Positions 1 through 6,076 of a stretch of DNA of 8,546 nucleotides are shown here, one piece after another. The stretch is taken from contig JBDNZS010000087.1 of assembly GCA_047722935.1 (NCBI GenBank), positions 1-8,546 of the forward strand, given 5' to 3'. The notes under the pieces are model-generated. The model saw nothing but the letters and a program-made list of their open reading frames with translations, was not told the origin of the DNA and did no database searches. The position numbers were made by a program, and so were the translations under genes. Source of the stretch: Ethanoligenens sp047722935 (GTDB taxonomy: Bacteria; Bacillota; Clostridia; Oscillospirales; Ethanoligenentaceae). How positions within the stretch are numbered: position 1 is the stretch's first letter; each line of letters begins with the position of its first letter.

Positions 1-597
1 CACGAACCATGACTTGAAAATGGCCTGTGCTATCTGCTCTAAATGATGATTTATCTTTGTGTTTTCGGCAATCTGTGCATCGAGGGCCGATAGTATGCCG
101 ACAATATTAAGCTGTTCATCAAGCGAAACGGGGTACGATATTTCAATTTCTGAAAGTAACCGTTCGCGATTAAGCTCGGTTTGCCCCGTAGAGCCTTCGT
201 CCAGTTGCAATATCTCAGCTTGATGAGCTTTCATCGCATAGCCGAGATATCGCGGCACTATGTCATTTATTGCGCGCACGATTATCATATGACCATCAAC
301 AATTGTCGGACAAGGAACGCAATACAATTGGGCAACACGCCCTGCCGTTCCGGTGCCCGTTGAGTTAATCAAAATATCGTTATCACATAGATATTTTTCA
401 TATGGTACGTCTCGCTTTGAAAGATCGTGCAGCCGCGATTCTGTGTAGCTTATTGAAAAATTGCGATTGCATTTTTGGTTAAGAACCCTCACCGTCGCTT
501 CGCTTTCATATGGTGCATAAACGGGAGGGACACCTTTAGTAATATAGCTAACAACGTTACGAAGGGGTTCGGTTTTCCACACAGAGGTCGTACTCAT
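1..597 (-). CDS. hsdS: Type I restriction-modification specificity subunit HsdS (partial, cut by window edge)
   Basis: HsdS is the DNA-recognition subunit of a type I RM enzyme; it binds HsdM (and HsdR) and its two target recognition domains read the two halves of a split site. The first 199 residues are visible: the N-terminal recognition domain with the typical DILINSTGTGTAGRVA stretch, then GSTGQTELNRERL, then the first central conserved region with LDEQ, a helical segment and the hallmark FKSWFV just before the edge. The second recognition domain and C-terminus lie to the left. The ATG at 597-595 overlaps the stop of rhuM (ATGA), so translation is probably coupled. Last visible gene of the hsdM-rhuM-hsdS operon; hsdR is not in the window. 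Family assignment is firm; the recognised sequence cannot be deduced. Confidence 0.93.
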   Translation of the reverse strand, partial: MSTTSVWKTEPLRNVVSYITKGVPPVYAPYESEATVRVLNQKCNRNFSISYTESRLHDLSKRDVPYEKYLCDNDILINSTGTGTAGRVAQLYCVPCPTIVDGHMIIVRAINDIVPRYLGYAMKAHQAEILQLDEGSTGQTELNRERLLSEIEISYPVSLDEQLNIVGILSALDAQIAENTKINHHLEQIAQAIFKSWFV

Positions 598-1628
598 CCG
601 TCTCCGTCCCTTCTTGTTTTCTTCTTACCCTCCAGCCGTTTCTGCGTATCCTTAATGCTTGCAAGGAAGTCCCGCTCGGCGGGCGAAAGATTGCCTATAG
701 ATTTCTGACGATATTTTTCATATTCGGCCTCCGCTTTTGCAAGCGCGGCTTGATGGCTGACTGTGCCTGCACCGGGCAAAATGCCCTTGCCGTACCGTTT
801 TGCAAAATCGTCCAACTCTACGACCCAGTCTTTCATATACATCGGCTGATGCTGCATTGCGCGAAGCTCCGCAAGGTCAAAAAATGCAGACACCATACGG
901 TTTAGCGTAGAAAGTTCCTCTTCATTTAGATAATTCTTTGCAATACCTACTTCGCCCTTTGTAGGATGGTCGCCCGAAAAAGTCGTCAACCCCATAAAAG
1001 GCAATTCTGCGTTGGCACGTTCCGAGATAATCTCGGCAGCCGTGTGGCCATGGGCCGCAAAATGGAGCTTATTCTGAACAATTTTGAAAAACTCCAATGA
1101 TTCCGGCGTTCTTGGGTCATAATCCACACTTGTAGCATAGAGATCAAGCACCTGACGGTAGAAAACCTTTTCACTGGATCGGATGTCCCGGATACGTTCC
1201 AGCAATTCCCGCCAGTAATTGCCGCCGCCTGCTTTTTTCAGCAGGTCGTCGTTCATCGAAAAGCCTTTGACAAGGTACTCTCGCAGGATTTCCAATGCCC
1301 AGCGGCGAAACTGCGTGCCACGCAGAGATTTCACGCGATATCCGACCGAGATAATCACATCGAGATTATAATACTTAATTTTTCGACTAACCTCGCGTGC
1401 GCCCTCGCTTTGAACTGTCAAGTATTCCTTGACAGTTGCCGATGAATCCAATTCTCCCTCTTCAAATGTATTGTTGATATGCAGGCTGATATTTTGCTTC
1501 GTCGTTTGAAACAGGTCCGCCATCTGTATCTGTGACAGCCAGACGGTCTCATCCTCCATACGAACATCTATCTTTGTATGTCCATCCTCGGTCTGATACA
1601 TGACAATTTCTGGATTATTTGATGTCAT
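594..1628 (-). CDS. rhuM: RhuM family protein inside a type I RM operon
   Basis: A 344-aa protein of the RhuM family (named after a gene of a Salmonella pathogenicity island); its biochemical role is not established. Residues about 17-122 resemble a Bro-N/antirepressor-like winged-helix domain (VWLSQIQMADLF, then ISLHINN, FEEGEL, YYNLDVIISVGYRV, FRRWA). Residues about 185-260 hold the family core (NKLHFAAHGHTAAEIISERA, PFMGLTT, AKNYLNEEEL). The C-terminus is lysine/arginine rich. No Fic motif (HPFx[D/E]GN) is present. I chose the ATG at 1628, which lies inside the last codons of hsdM; the open frame reaches 1703, but that extension is only overlap with hsdM. A second possible start is the Met ten codons in. 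Its stop overlaps the hsdS ATG. Such accessory genes are known inside type I loci; here it may modulate the RM complex, which is inference. Confidence 0.9.
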   Translation of the reverse strand: MTSNNPEIVMYQTEDGHTKIDVRMEDETVWLSQIQMADLFQTTKQNISLHINNTFEEGELDSSATVKEYLTVQSEGAREVSRKIKYYNLDVIISVGYRVKSLRGTQFRRWALEILREYLVKGFSMNDDLLKKAGGGNYWRELLERIRDIRSSEKVFYRQVLDLYATSVDYDPRTPESLEFFKIVQNKLHFAAHGHTAAEIISERANAELPFMGLTTFSGDHPTKGEVGIAKNYLNEEELSTLNRMVSAFFDLAELRAMQHQPMYMKDWVVELDDFAKRYGKGILPGAGTVSHQAALAKAEAEYEKYRQKSIGNLSPAERDFLASIKDTQKRLEGKKKTRRDGDG

Positions 1629-3120
1629 ACCCAATCGCCCCCAATCTTTTTCGAATTTCTTCCTCCAGCTCATGCGAGCGTTTAAACATTTCAGAGAGTT
1701 CACTTGTCAAACGATCCATCTTTTCTTCAAATGGTTCGCCATCGTCTTCTTCCGCAGCCAAGCCAACGTACCGGCCAGGCGTGAGAATATAATCCTGTTT
1801 GGAAATCTCTTCTATCGGGACAGCAGCGCAAAAGCCCGCCTCATCTTCCAGCGTACCGTTTTCAAAGGCCTCAAAAGTATCGCTGATTTTTGAGATGTCC
1901 TCTTTGGTCATTTCGCGCAGGCGGCGGCTGACCATCGTGCCCATATGGCGAGCATCGATAAACAGCATTTTGCCCAGCTGCTTTTTTGCACGGTTCAAGA
2001 ACCACAGTGATACCGGAATCTGCGTGGTATAAAAAAGCTGTGGCGGCATGGCGATGATACCTTCCACCAGATCATCCTCCACAATGGCCTTGCGGATGGC
2101 GCCCTCTCCGCCGTTTTGGCTGGCGAGGGAACCATTAGCTAATACCATGCCAATCCGGCCTTTGGCGCTCGTATGGAAGATCATGTGCTGCATCCATGCA
2201 AAGTTGGCATTGCTCGCTGGCGGCTGACCGTATTTCCAACGCTGGTCATCGGCCAATTTGTCCGCACCCCATCCGGAAAGATTGAACGGCGGATTGGCAA
2301 GAATATAGTCTGCCTTCATCGTCGGATGGCGGTCGTTAAAAAAGGTGTCCGCCGCAGCTTCTCCAAGATCAGCGTCGATCCCATGAATAGCAAGGTTCAT
2401 TCGGCAGAGCTTCCATGTGGTAGGGTTGGAATCCTGCCCGTAAACGGACAGGTTTCGAATATTGCCCGCATGGGCTTTCACAAATTCTGCCGACTGTACA
2501 AACATTCCGCCGCTGCCACAACAAGGATCGTAAACACGCCCATCAAATGGCTTGATTACGGCTACCAGCGTGCGTACCACACTGGCCGGCGTATAGAATT
2601 CCCCTGCCAGCTTGCCCTCCTGTTCCGCAAAGCGCCCAAGGCAATATTCGTAGGTCCGGCCAAGCATGTCCATCTTACCGCCGGTTTCTGCAATGGTAAT
2701 ATTGGTAAACAGATCGACGACCTCACCGAGACGGCGTTTGTCCAATTCCGGGCGCGCAAAAGTTTTAGGCAGCACGCCTTTCAAGCCTTTGTTCTCACGC
2801 TCAATAGAATCCATAGCATTGTCAATGATCTTGCCGATCTCTGGCATATGTGCCTGTGCTGCGATACTTTCCCATCGAGCGGACGGCGGCACATAAAAGA
2901 TATTTTGAGATGTATATTCGTCGCGATCTTCTTCATCCCCATTCGGATCTTTTACCAATTGGTTATACCGCAATTCAAATCGGTCTGAAATATATTTTAA
3001 AAAAATAAGGCCTAAAATGACGTGTTTATATTCTGCAGCATCCATGTTGCCACGCAGGATACAAGCCGCGTCCCAAATTTGTTTTTCAAAGCCGATTTCT
3101 GCACTGTTGGTTGTGGCCAC
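1615..3120 (-). CDS. hsdM: Type I restriction-modification methyltransferase subunit HsdM
   Basis: HsdM is the N6-adenine DNA methyltransferase subunit that uses S-adenosylmethionine and works with HsdS. The 501-aa product has the N-terminal HsdM helical domain (residues about 10-150), GEFYTPASVV (173-182), SAM-binding motif I DPCCGSGG (198-205), catalytic motif IV NPPF (276-279) and the late TPGRYVG motif (447-453), followed by a charged helix likely to form a coiled coil with HsdS. All key residues are present and the length is normal. I chose the GTG at 3120 because GGAGGAAG lies just upstream (3126-3133) and the family homology begins here; the open frame extends to 3243 but that part has no RBS and overlaps the promoter. 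The gene starts the operon and its end overlaps rhuM by 14 bases. It likely modifies host DNA to protect it from the associated HsdR. Confidence 0.96.
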   Translation of the reverse strand: MATTNSAEIGFEKQIWDAACILRGNMDAAEYKHVILGLIFLKYISDRFELRYNQLVKDPNGDEEDRDEYTSQNIFYVPPSARWESIAAQAHMPEIGKIIDNAMDSIERENKGLKGVLPKTFARPELDKRRLGEVVDLFTNITIAETGGKMDMLGRTYEYCLGRFAEQEGKLAGEFYTPASVVRTLVAVIKPFDGRVYDPCCGSGGMFVQSAEFVKAHAGNIRNLSVYGQDSNPTTWKLCRMNLAIHGIDADLGEAAADTFFNDRHPTMKADYILANPPFNLSGWGADKLADDQRWKYGQPPASNANFAWMQHMIFHTSAKGRIGMVLANGSLASQNGGEGAIRKAIVEDDLVEGIIAMPPQLFYTTQIPVSLWFLNRAKKQLGKMLFIDARHMGTMVSRRLREMTKEDISKISDTFEAFENGTLEDEAGFCAAVPIEEISKQDYILTPGRYVGLAAEEDDGEPFEEKMDRLTSELSEMFKRSHELEEEIRKRLGAIGYDIK

Positions 3121-3125
3121 AATGA

Positions 3126-3133
3126 CTTCCTCC
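3126..3133 (-). promoter_or_regulatory. Ribosome binding site deciding the hsdM GTG start
   Basis: GGAGGAAG on the minus strand; the GGAGG core is 8 bases from the GTG at 3120. It favours this start over the upstream in-frame ATG at 3243. Confidence 0.8.
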
Positions 3134-3213
3134 AAAACATTTCGCGTATGCCATATTGAAGTGAAAGCAATAGTGTTAATGGCAAAAAGCGCGATTATTT
3201 TCTGTATATACGC

Positions 3214-3242
3214 AGTATAGCACAAGAGCTGCCACGTGACCA
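3214..3242 (-). promoter_or_regulatory. Putative sigma-A promoter of the hsdM-rhuM-hsdS operon
   Basis: On the minus strand, -35 TGGTCA (3242-3237), a 17-base spacer, and -10 TATACT (3219-3214) preceded by TGC, an extended -10 feature. Transcription would begin near 3207, giving a leader of almost 90 bases before hsdM. The leader contains TCAATATGGC (minus strand, 3159-3150), also found in the operator upstream of the neighbouring XRE gene. No terminator is seen between the XRE gene and this promoter, so read-through from the XRE gene is also possible. Confidence 0.6.
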
Positions 3243-3255
3243 CTGAAATTCGACC

Positions 3256-3477
3256 CTACTTTGCTCGGCTGTATGCCATCCTTTCGTCCGTCAACCCTAC
3301 CAGATAGTCTACACTTGTTTTGTAATAAATTGCCAATCTTACGGCGATTTGCAGCGGCACATCCCGTTCACCACGCTCGTATTTTGCATAGAGCGACCGA
3401 TCACATTTCAGATACTCTGCTATTTGTTGCTGGGTCAGGTCATGGTCTTCCCGCAAATCTCGAATTTTTAGTCGCAT
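3256..3477 (-). CDS. Small XRE-family transcriptional regulator
   Basis: A 73-aa single-domain Cro/CI-type DNA-binding protein: IRDLREDHDLTQQQIAEYLKC (helices 1-2), then DRSLYAKYERGER (recognition helix), then a four-to-five-helix close ending in VDYLVGLTDE. No ligand or dimerisation domain follows, so it acts as a small repressor or activator. I chose the ATG at 3477, preceded by GGGTGAT; a GTG nine bases upstream is an alternative. It is divergent from a 60-aa small protein across an 88-base region with nested palindromes, suggesting autoregulation. It also lies directly upstream of hsdM in the same orientation, a position like that of controller (C) proteins of RM systems. Which genes it controls is not shown by sequence alone. 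Confidence 0.88.
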   Translation of the reverse strand: MRLKIRDLREDHDLTQQQIAEYLKCDRSLYAKYERGERDVPLQIAVRLAIYYKTSVDYLVGLTDERMAYSRAK

Positions 3478-3505
3478 TACTATCACCCAGTTTATTATAA
3501 AATGG

Positions 3506-3530
3506 GTCAATATGGCCCATTGACATATTG
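3506..3530. promoter_or_regulatory. Nested palindromic operator in the divergent XRE/small-protein region
   Basis: GTCAAT at 3506-3511 mirrors ATTGAC at 3519-3524 with 7 bases between, and CAATATG at 3508-3514 mirrors CATATTG at 3524-3530 with 9 bases between. The palindromes overlap the -35 box of the plus-strand promoter, as expected for autorepression by the adjacent XRE protein. A second short inverted repeat, GGAC/GTCC, lies at 3530-3542 inside the promoter spacer. Confidence 0.5.
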
Positions 3531-3548
3531 GACAAATAGTCCCATAAT
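3520..3548 (+). promoter_or_regulatory. Putative sigma-A promoter of the 60-aa small protein
   Basis: A consensus -35 TTGACA (3520-3525), 17-base spacer, and -10 CATAAT (3543-3548). Transcription would begin around 3555, essentially at the TGGGTGATA translation-initiation sequence, leaving a very short leader. A comparably good promoter for the opposite XRE gene was not found. Confidence 0.7.
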
Positions 3549-3565
3549 ATGCTTGGGTGATAAAA

Positions 3566-3748
3566 ATGCCAGACTATAAAGAAATGTATCTTTCCTTATT
3601 TAATTCGATTACAGACGCCATTGAGCTTCTAAAAAGCGCACAGATGAAAAGTGAAGAACTTTACATAAAATCGGCCGACGATGCTCCTATATTAAGAGTT
3701 TTCATAGACGAGGGAGAGACAACGTCAAAGCCCCATGCGAATGGCTGA
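3566..3748 (+). CDS. Small acidic helical protein of unknown function
   Basis: A 60-aa protein beginning MPDYKEMYLSLFNSITDAIE. The first 35 or so residues read as amphipathic helices; this resembles the small conserved proteins found beside XRE regulators on mobile elements of Clostridia, but no function is established for them. The tail (DDAPILRVFIDEGETTSKPHANG) looks unstructured. No signal peptide, membrane segment or metal site is seen. I chose the ATG at 3566, with GGGTG seven bases upstream and a consensus promoter before it; a GTG at 3557 in the same frame is an alternative that adds three residues. Divergent from the XRE regulator and probably controlled by it. It ends just before the hairpin cluster at 3781. 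Confidence 0.7.
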   Translation: MPDYKEMYLSLFNSITDAIELLKSAQMKSEELYIKSADDAPILRVFIDEGETTSKPHANG

Positions 3749-3780
3749 GACGGCATGTGACGGGAGGTAGGGCAAGCGAT

Positions 3781-3865
3781 GGAAAAGTATATACTTTTCC
3801 CCGTTTTTGCAATTTTCCTGATGCAGGAAAATTCAAAAACTTCGCTTGTTGGGGGATACCCCCAA
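3781..3865. other. Hairpin cluster, candidate origin of transfer (oriT)
   Basis: Three inverted repeats follow one another in the gene-free stretch beside the mob operon. The first is a perfect 20-bp palindrome, GGAAAAGTATATACTTTTCC (3781-3800). The second is a 17-bp stem with one bulged base: arms GTTTTTG plus AATTTTCCTG (3803-3820) and CAGGAAAATT plus CAAAAAC (3824-3840), loop ATG. The third is TTGGGGG/CCCCCAA around ATA (3849-3865). No coding sequence is convincing here. Closely packed hairpins next to relaxase genes are characteristic of oriT regions; the G-rich third hairpin and its flanks are plausible relaxase recognition. A nick site cannot be placed. An alternative is a transcription barrier between converging genes. 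Confidence 0.4.
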
Positions 3866-3905
3866 ACCCCGTGTTTTCTCCGGAAGCCTCGTGCTCCAAG
3901 ACAAA

Positions 3906-3940
3906 GCAAAAGGCTGTCCTGGACCGGGGCAGCCTTTTGC
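3906..3940 (-). terminator. Rho-independent terminator of the mobC-relaxase operon
   Basis: A perfect 11-bp stem, GCAAAAGGCTG (3906-3916) with CAGCCTTTTGC (3930-3940), further closed by C/G pairs inside the loop. On the minus strand it begins 7 bases after the relaxase stop and the descending arm is T-rich, followed by TTTGTCTT. Confidence 0.8.
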
Positions 3941-3947
3941 AAAACCG

Positions 3948-5351
3948 TTATCTTTCAATATCGCTTAAGCGCTGATTTTCCAAAGTCTTCTCTGACTGCC
4001 GTAACAGCCGTTCCACGTTACCCTGCACCGTCTGCCATTCCAGCATATCCTGCTTGGCCTGCCGGTATTTTGCGTAGAGCGCCGCCTTTTTGGCTGAAAG
4101 TTCTGCGTATTCCATTTGCAGCGCGTTCATATCCGGGCGTTGGTTCAAGTTAAAAGCGGCCAGATTTCGGCGCGCTGCCTCATAAATCAATAGATCGGCC
4201 TCGTGGGCGTCGCGGTAGGCATCAGGGCGTTTGCTTTTCCGGTAAGTATCGTAAACCGGCTTGGTTTTGAGGTAGTCCGTGTAGTTTTTGCGAAGCGCGG
4301 AGATTTCTTTTAGCCGTTTTTCCGCGACTTTCATCTGCTCCAGCTCATCGGAAAAAGAGCGTTGCAGTTCCGCAACCCGCCGCCTGAGCTGCTCCATATC
4401 GGAAATACCGTGTTCGGATAGAAAGTTCATCGTTCGGGCCATCTCCTTGAGATTGAACAACTTTGCCCAGTGCTCATAACCGGGGCCTTTGCCCACCTGA
4501 ATCTTTGCCTGAATATCCACCAGCCGCTGGATTGCGCCGACATGCTGGGGGCGCTTCTGCGGCACAGGCTGCCATACCTGCTCCATAAGTCGCTTGGAGA
4601 GTGCCTGTTCCGTATAGTCGGCCCCCAAGGTTTTGACGCGTGTGAAACGCTCCTGCCCCACAGCGCGAAACGATATGTATTTGCCGCGCTTGATTTCGTA
4701 ACCCTTTTCCCGCATCCGCGCAAGCAGCGTCTCAAAATTCTCGCAGCCAGGAAGCGCCTCGTCTATTGTCCGGCGCAGCAGGGCTTTCCAACTTGTCCCT
4801 TTGCGCTCGGCGGCCCATTCAGCATAGTGTTTGCCTTTGGCAGCGGGATGCTCCACCACGGAAAGCCCATACTCCTGACAGAGCCGGTCGCTGATGCGCT
4901 GCACGGCCTTGATTGAATAGCCGTAATTGTTGAATTTATGTGTGCAGTCCAGCGTGGTGGAGTTGAAAATAATGTGGTTGTGAACGTGGGCCTTGTCGAT
5001 ATGCGTCGCCACGATAAAGGCGTGTTGGCCTTTTGTAAATTCCATTGCCAGCTTGTAGCCGATCTCATTGGCTATCTCCGGTGCCACCTCGCCCGGCTTG
5101 AACGACTGTCTGATCTGATAGGCCACCACATCTTTTCGGGCACTGGCCGTGCGCCCGGTCAAGTCGGCGTAAATTTTCTTGGAGAAAGCGAATTCCAAAT
5201 CCACGGTTTCCGGGCTGCACTCGTAAGCAGAAATCAGCTCTCCGCCGCGCGTCTTGGCCGGATTCATGGCATAATCCGTATGGGCTGAGATGGCGCGCGC
5301 GATGCTTTTGCCCTCGCTGCCGTGCATGGGAATGATGCGAGTCGTTCCCAA
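3948..5351 (-). CDS. mobA: Conjugative relaxase (mobilization nuclease, MobA/VirD2-like family)
   Basis: The relaxase nicks one strand at oriT, stays covalently bound to the 5' end through a tyrosine, and pilots the strand to the recipient. The 467-aa product has motif I near the N-terminus with the likely catalytic tyrosine in HTDYAMNPAKT (Tyr27), and the metal-binding three-histidine motif HIDKAHVHNH (residues 117-126). This matches the relaxase/mobilization nuclease family common in Firmicute mobile elements. The remainder, from about residue 270, is helical and charged, with a predicted coiled coil around 305-345 and another near the C-terminus. The start is a TTG at 5351: an upstream in-frame stop at once precedes it and GAGGGGG lies 7 bases before, overlapping the mobC stop. 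No helicase or primase domain follows. Coupled to mobC; 12 bases separate the two. Confidence 0.93.
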   Translation of the reverse strand: MGTTRIIPMHGSEGKSIARAISAHTDYAMNPAKTRGGELISAYECSPETVDLEFAFSKKIYADLTGRTASARKDVVAYQIRQSFKPGEVAPEIANEIGYKLAMEFTKGQHAFIVATHIDKAHVHNHIIFNSTTLDCTHKFNNYGYSIKAVQRISDRLCQEYGLSVVEHPAAKGKHYAEWAAERKGTSWKALLRRTIDEALPGCENFETLLARMREKGYEIKRGKYISFRAVGQERFTRVKTLGADYTEQALSKRLMEQVWQPVPQKRPQHVGAIQRLVDIQAKIQVGKGPGYEHWAKLFNLKEMARTMNFLSEHGISDMEQLRRRVAELQRSFSDELEQMKVAEKRLKEISALRKNYTDYLKTKPVYDTYRKSKRPDAYRDAHEADLLIYEAARRNLAAFNLNQRPDMNALQMEYAELSAKKAALYAKYRQAKQDMLEWQTVQGNVERLLRQSEKTLENQRLSDIER

Positions 5352-5358
5352 ACTGTCA

Positions 5359-5365
5359 CCCCCTC
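5359..5365 (-). promoter_or_regulatory. Ribosome binding site deciding the relaxase TTG start
   Basis: GAGGGGG on the minus strand, overlapping the mobC stop codon and 7 bases from the TTG at 5351. There is no other in-frame start before the upstream stop, so the unusual TTG start is well supported. Confidence 0.7.
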
Positions 5366-5699
5366 AAGTCAGTTTTGACAGTTCCCGCAGGACGCTCCGC
5401 ACGCCATTCCAAACCTGGGAGTAACCATGCTGCAAGTCCTGCATATCCTCGGCGTAAACGCTGTGCGTCTCGTTGACCCGGCGGGCGATCTGGTTGACGT
5501 TATTGGCTGTGACGTGCATTAGGCGCACCAGTTCTTTCAAAGTGAGGATGTCCAGCCGAATAATATACCCATTTAGCGCCATTTTTCGCAGGTAGGCGGA
5601 CAGGTTGCGGATGCCGGCCTCCTCGCAGCGTTTCCCGATCAAATCCCGTTCTTTTTCTGAAACCTTGAAGTAGATTCCCACACCGCGTTCTTTTGCCAC
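5364..5699 (-). CDS. mobC: Relaxosome accessory protein MobC
   Basis: A 111-aa protein of the bacterial mobilization protein MobC family, which binds oriT and helps the relaxase open and nick it. The N-terminal half has a ribbon-helix-helix-like pattern (GIYFKVSEKERDLIGKRCEEAGIRNLSAYLRKMALNG); the C-terminal half is helical with the typical ELVRLMHVTANNVNQIARRVNET segment. Length is normal. The GTG at 5699 is preceded by AAAGGAA at a good distance. It lies between the excisionase-like gene, from which a hairpin separates it, and the relaxase, to which it is nearly joined. No separate strong promoter was found in the 56 bases upstream, so it likely depends on leftward transcription from the promoter near 6077. 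Confidence 0.92.
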   Translation of the reverse strand: MAKERGVGIYFKVSEKERDLIGKRCEEAGIRNLSAYLRKMALNGYIIRLDILTLKELVRLMHVTANNVNQIARRVNETHSVYAEDMQDLQHGYSQVWNGVRSVLRELSKLT

Positions 5700-5724
5700 C
5701 GCTGTTCCTTTCCCGGAAAGTGGA

Positions 5725-5747
5725 AAAGCGGCCTGTACGGCCGCTTT
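5725..5747 (-). terminator. Hairpin between xis and mobC, probable attenuating terminator
   Basis: Perfect 9-bp GC-rich stem AAAGCGGCC/GGCCGCTTT with loop TGTAC. On the minus strand it begins 8 bases after the excisionase stop and the descending arm ends in TTTT, then CC, so termination is likely incomplete. It could instead be a protein-binding inverted repeat of an oriT lying upstream of mobC. Confidence 0.55.
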
Positions 5748-5755
5748 CCTCTTTG

Positions 5756-5992
5756 TTATTGGGCATCGACCCGGCGGATGCCATTGACAACCGGTTGTTC
5801 CGGTTCCTGTTTCGGATGCAGAAGATATGCAAGCAACACCTGCTCACAGATCAGATATTTTCGCCCCGCCCGGACACAGGGCAGCTCACCGCTGATGCAC
5901 ATGGTGCGGATGCGGTAACGGGTCAGCCCGGGCACGAGCCGCGCCGCTTCCTTGATGGTCAACATTTTGACGGGATGTAATGCAGTCTCCAA
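5756..5992 (-). CDS. Excisionase-like helix-turn-helix DNA-binding protein
   Basis: A 78-aa protein of the excisionase-type winged HTH family: MLTIKEAARLVPGLTRYRIRTMCISGELPCVRAGRKYLI carries the HTH followed by the wing, and the short C-terminal tail is proline/glutamate rich. Such proteins bend attachment-site DNA and tilt the integrase towards excision; some act as transcription factors instead. The TTG at 5992 is chosen because AGGAGG (5998-6003) sits 5 bases upstream; the first ATG, nine codons further in, has no RBS. It is the first clear gene of the leftward unit leading to mobC and the relaxase, and is divergent from the regulator-integrase unit, so excision and mobilization genes share an orientation. 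Role as Xis rests on context and fold. Confidence 0.82.
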   Translation of the reverse strand: METALHPVKMLTIKEAARLVPGLTRYRIRTMCISGELPCVRAGRKYLICEQVLLAYLLHPKQEPEQPVVNGIRRVDAQ

Positions 5993-5997
5993 CGAAT

Positions 5998-6003
5998 CCT
6001 CCT
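5998..6003 (-). promoter_or_regulatory. Ribosome binding site deciding the TTG start of the excisionase-like gene
   Basis: AGGAGG on the minus strand, 5 bases from the TTG at 5992. It follows closely the stop codon (6009-6007) of a possible 18-codon leader frame. Confidence 0.75.
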
Positions 6004-6006
6004 ATG

Positions 6007-6063
6007 TCAAACAGTTGGTTCCGTCAGGCGTAATAGCATCGAGTTGAACTTGTATGCTTTCAT
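6007..6063 (-). CDS. Possible 18-residue leader peptide upstream of the excisionase-like gene
   Basis: An ATG at 6063 opens an 18-codon frame reading MKAYKFNSMLLRLTEPTV and stopping at 6007, only 4 bases before the AGGAGG of the next gene. It occupies nearly the whole leader between the leftward promoter and that gene. It has no visible ribosome binding site, and if transcription starts near 6070 its mRNA leader would be only about 7 bases. It may be a coupling or attenuating leader frame, or chance. Confidence 0.25.
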   Translation of the reverse strand: MKAYKFNSMLLRLTEPTV

Positions 6064-6076
6064 TGCCAGGAAATAC

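Noticed and set aside
594..1628. Fic/Doc toxin domain in the RhuM protein
   Set aside because: No HPFx[D/E]GN motif or similar active site is present.
1629..1703. N-terminal extension of RhuM to 1703
   Set aside because: The added 25 residues only re-read the end of hsdM in another frame; RhuM similarity begins after the ATG at 1628.
2173..2988. Long open frame of 271 codons on the plus strand
   Set aside because: It is antisense to the well-supported hsdM gene, has no family resemblance and no ribosome binding site; it is a shadow frame.
3121..3243. N-terminal extension of hsdM to the ATG at 3243
   Set aside because: The added 41 residues do not look like HsdM, overlap the promoter, and a good ribosome binding site supports the GTG at 3120.
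3256..3748. Toxin-antitoxin pair (XRE protein plus small protein)
   Set aside because: The genes are divergent rather than an operon and the 60-aa protein has no toxin motif; a regulatory pair is the simpler reading.
3781..3940. CRISPR array or tandem repeat
   Set aside because: The repeats are different inverted repeats, each occurring once; there is no repeated unit with spacers.
3661..4153. Several frames on both strands across the hairpin region (3661-3942, 3757-3975, 3779-4153)
   Set aside because: They run through palindromes and a terminator, overlap the small protein and the relaxase end, and have no recognisable features.
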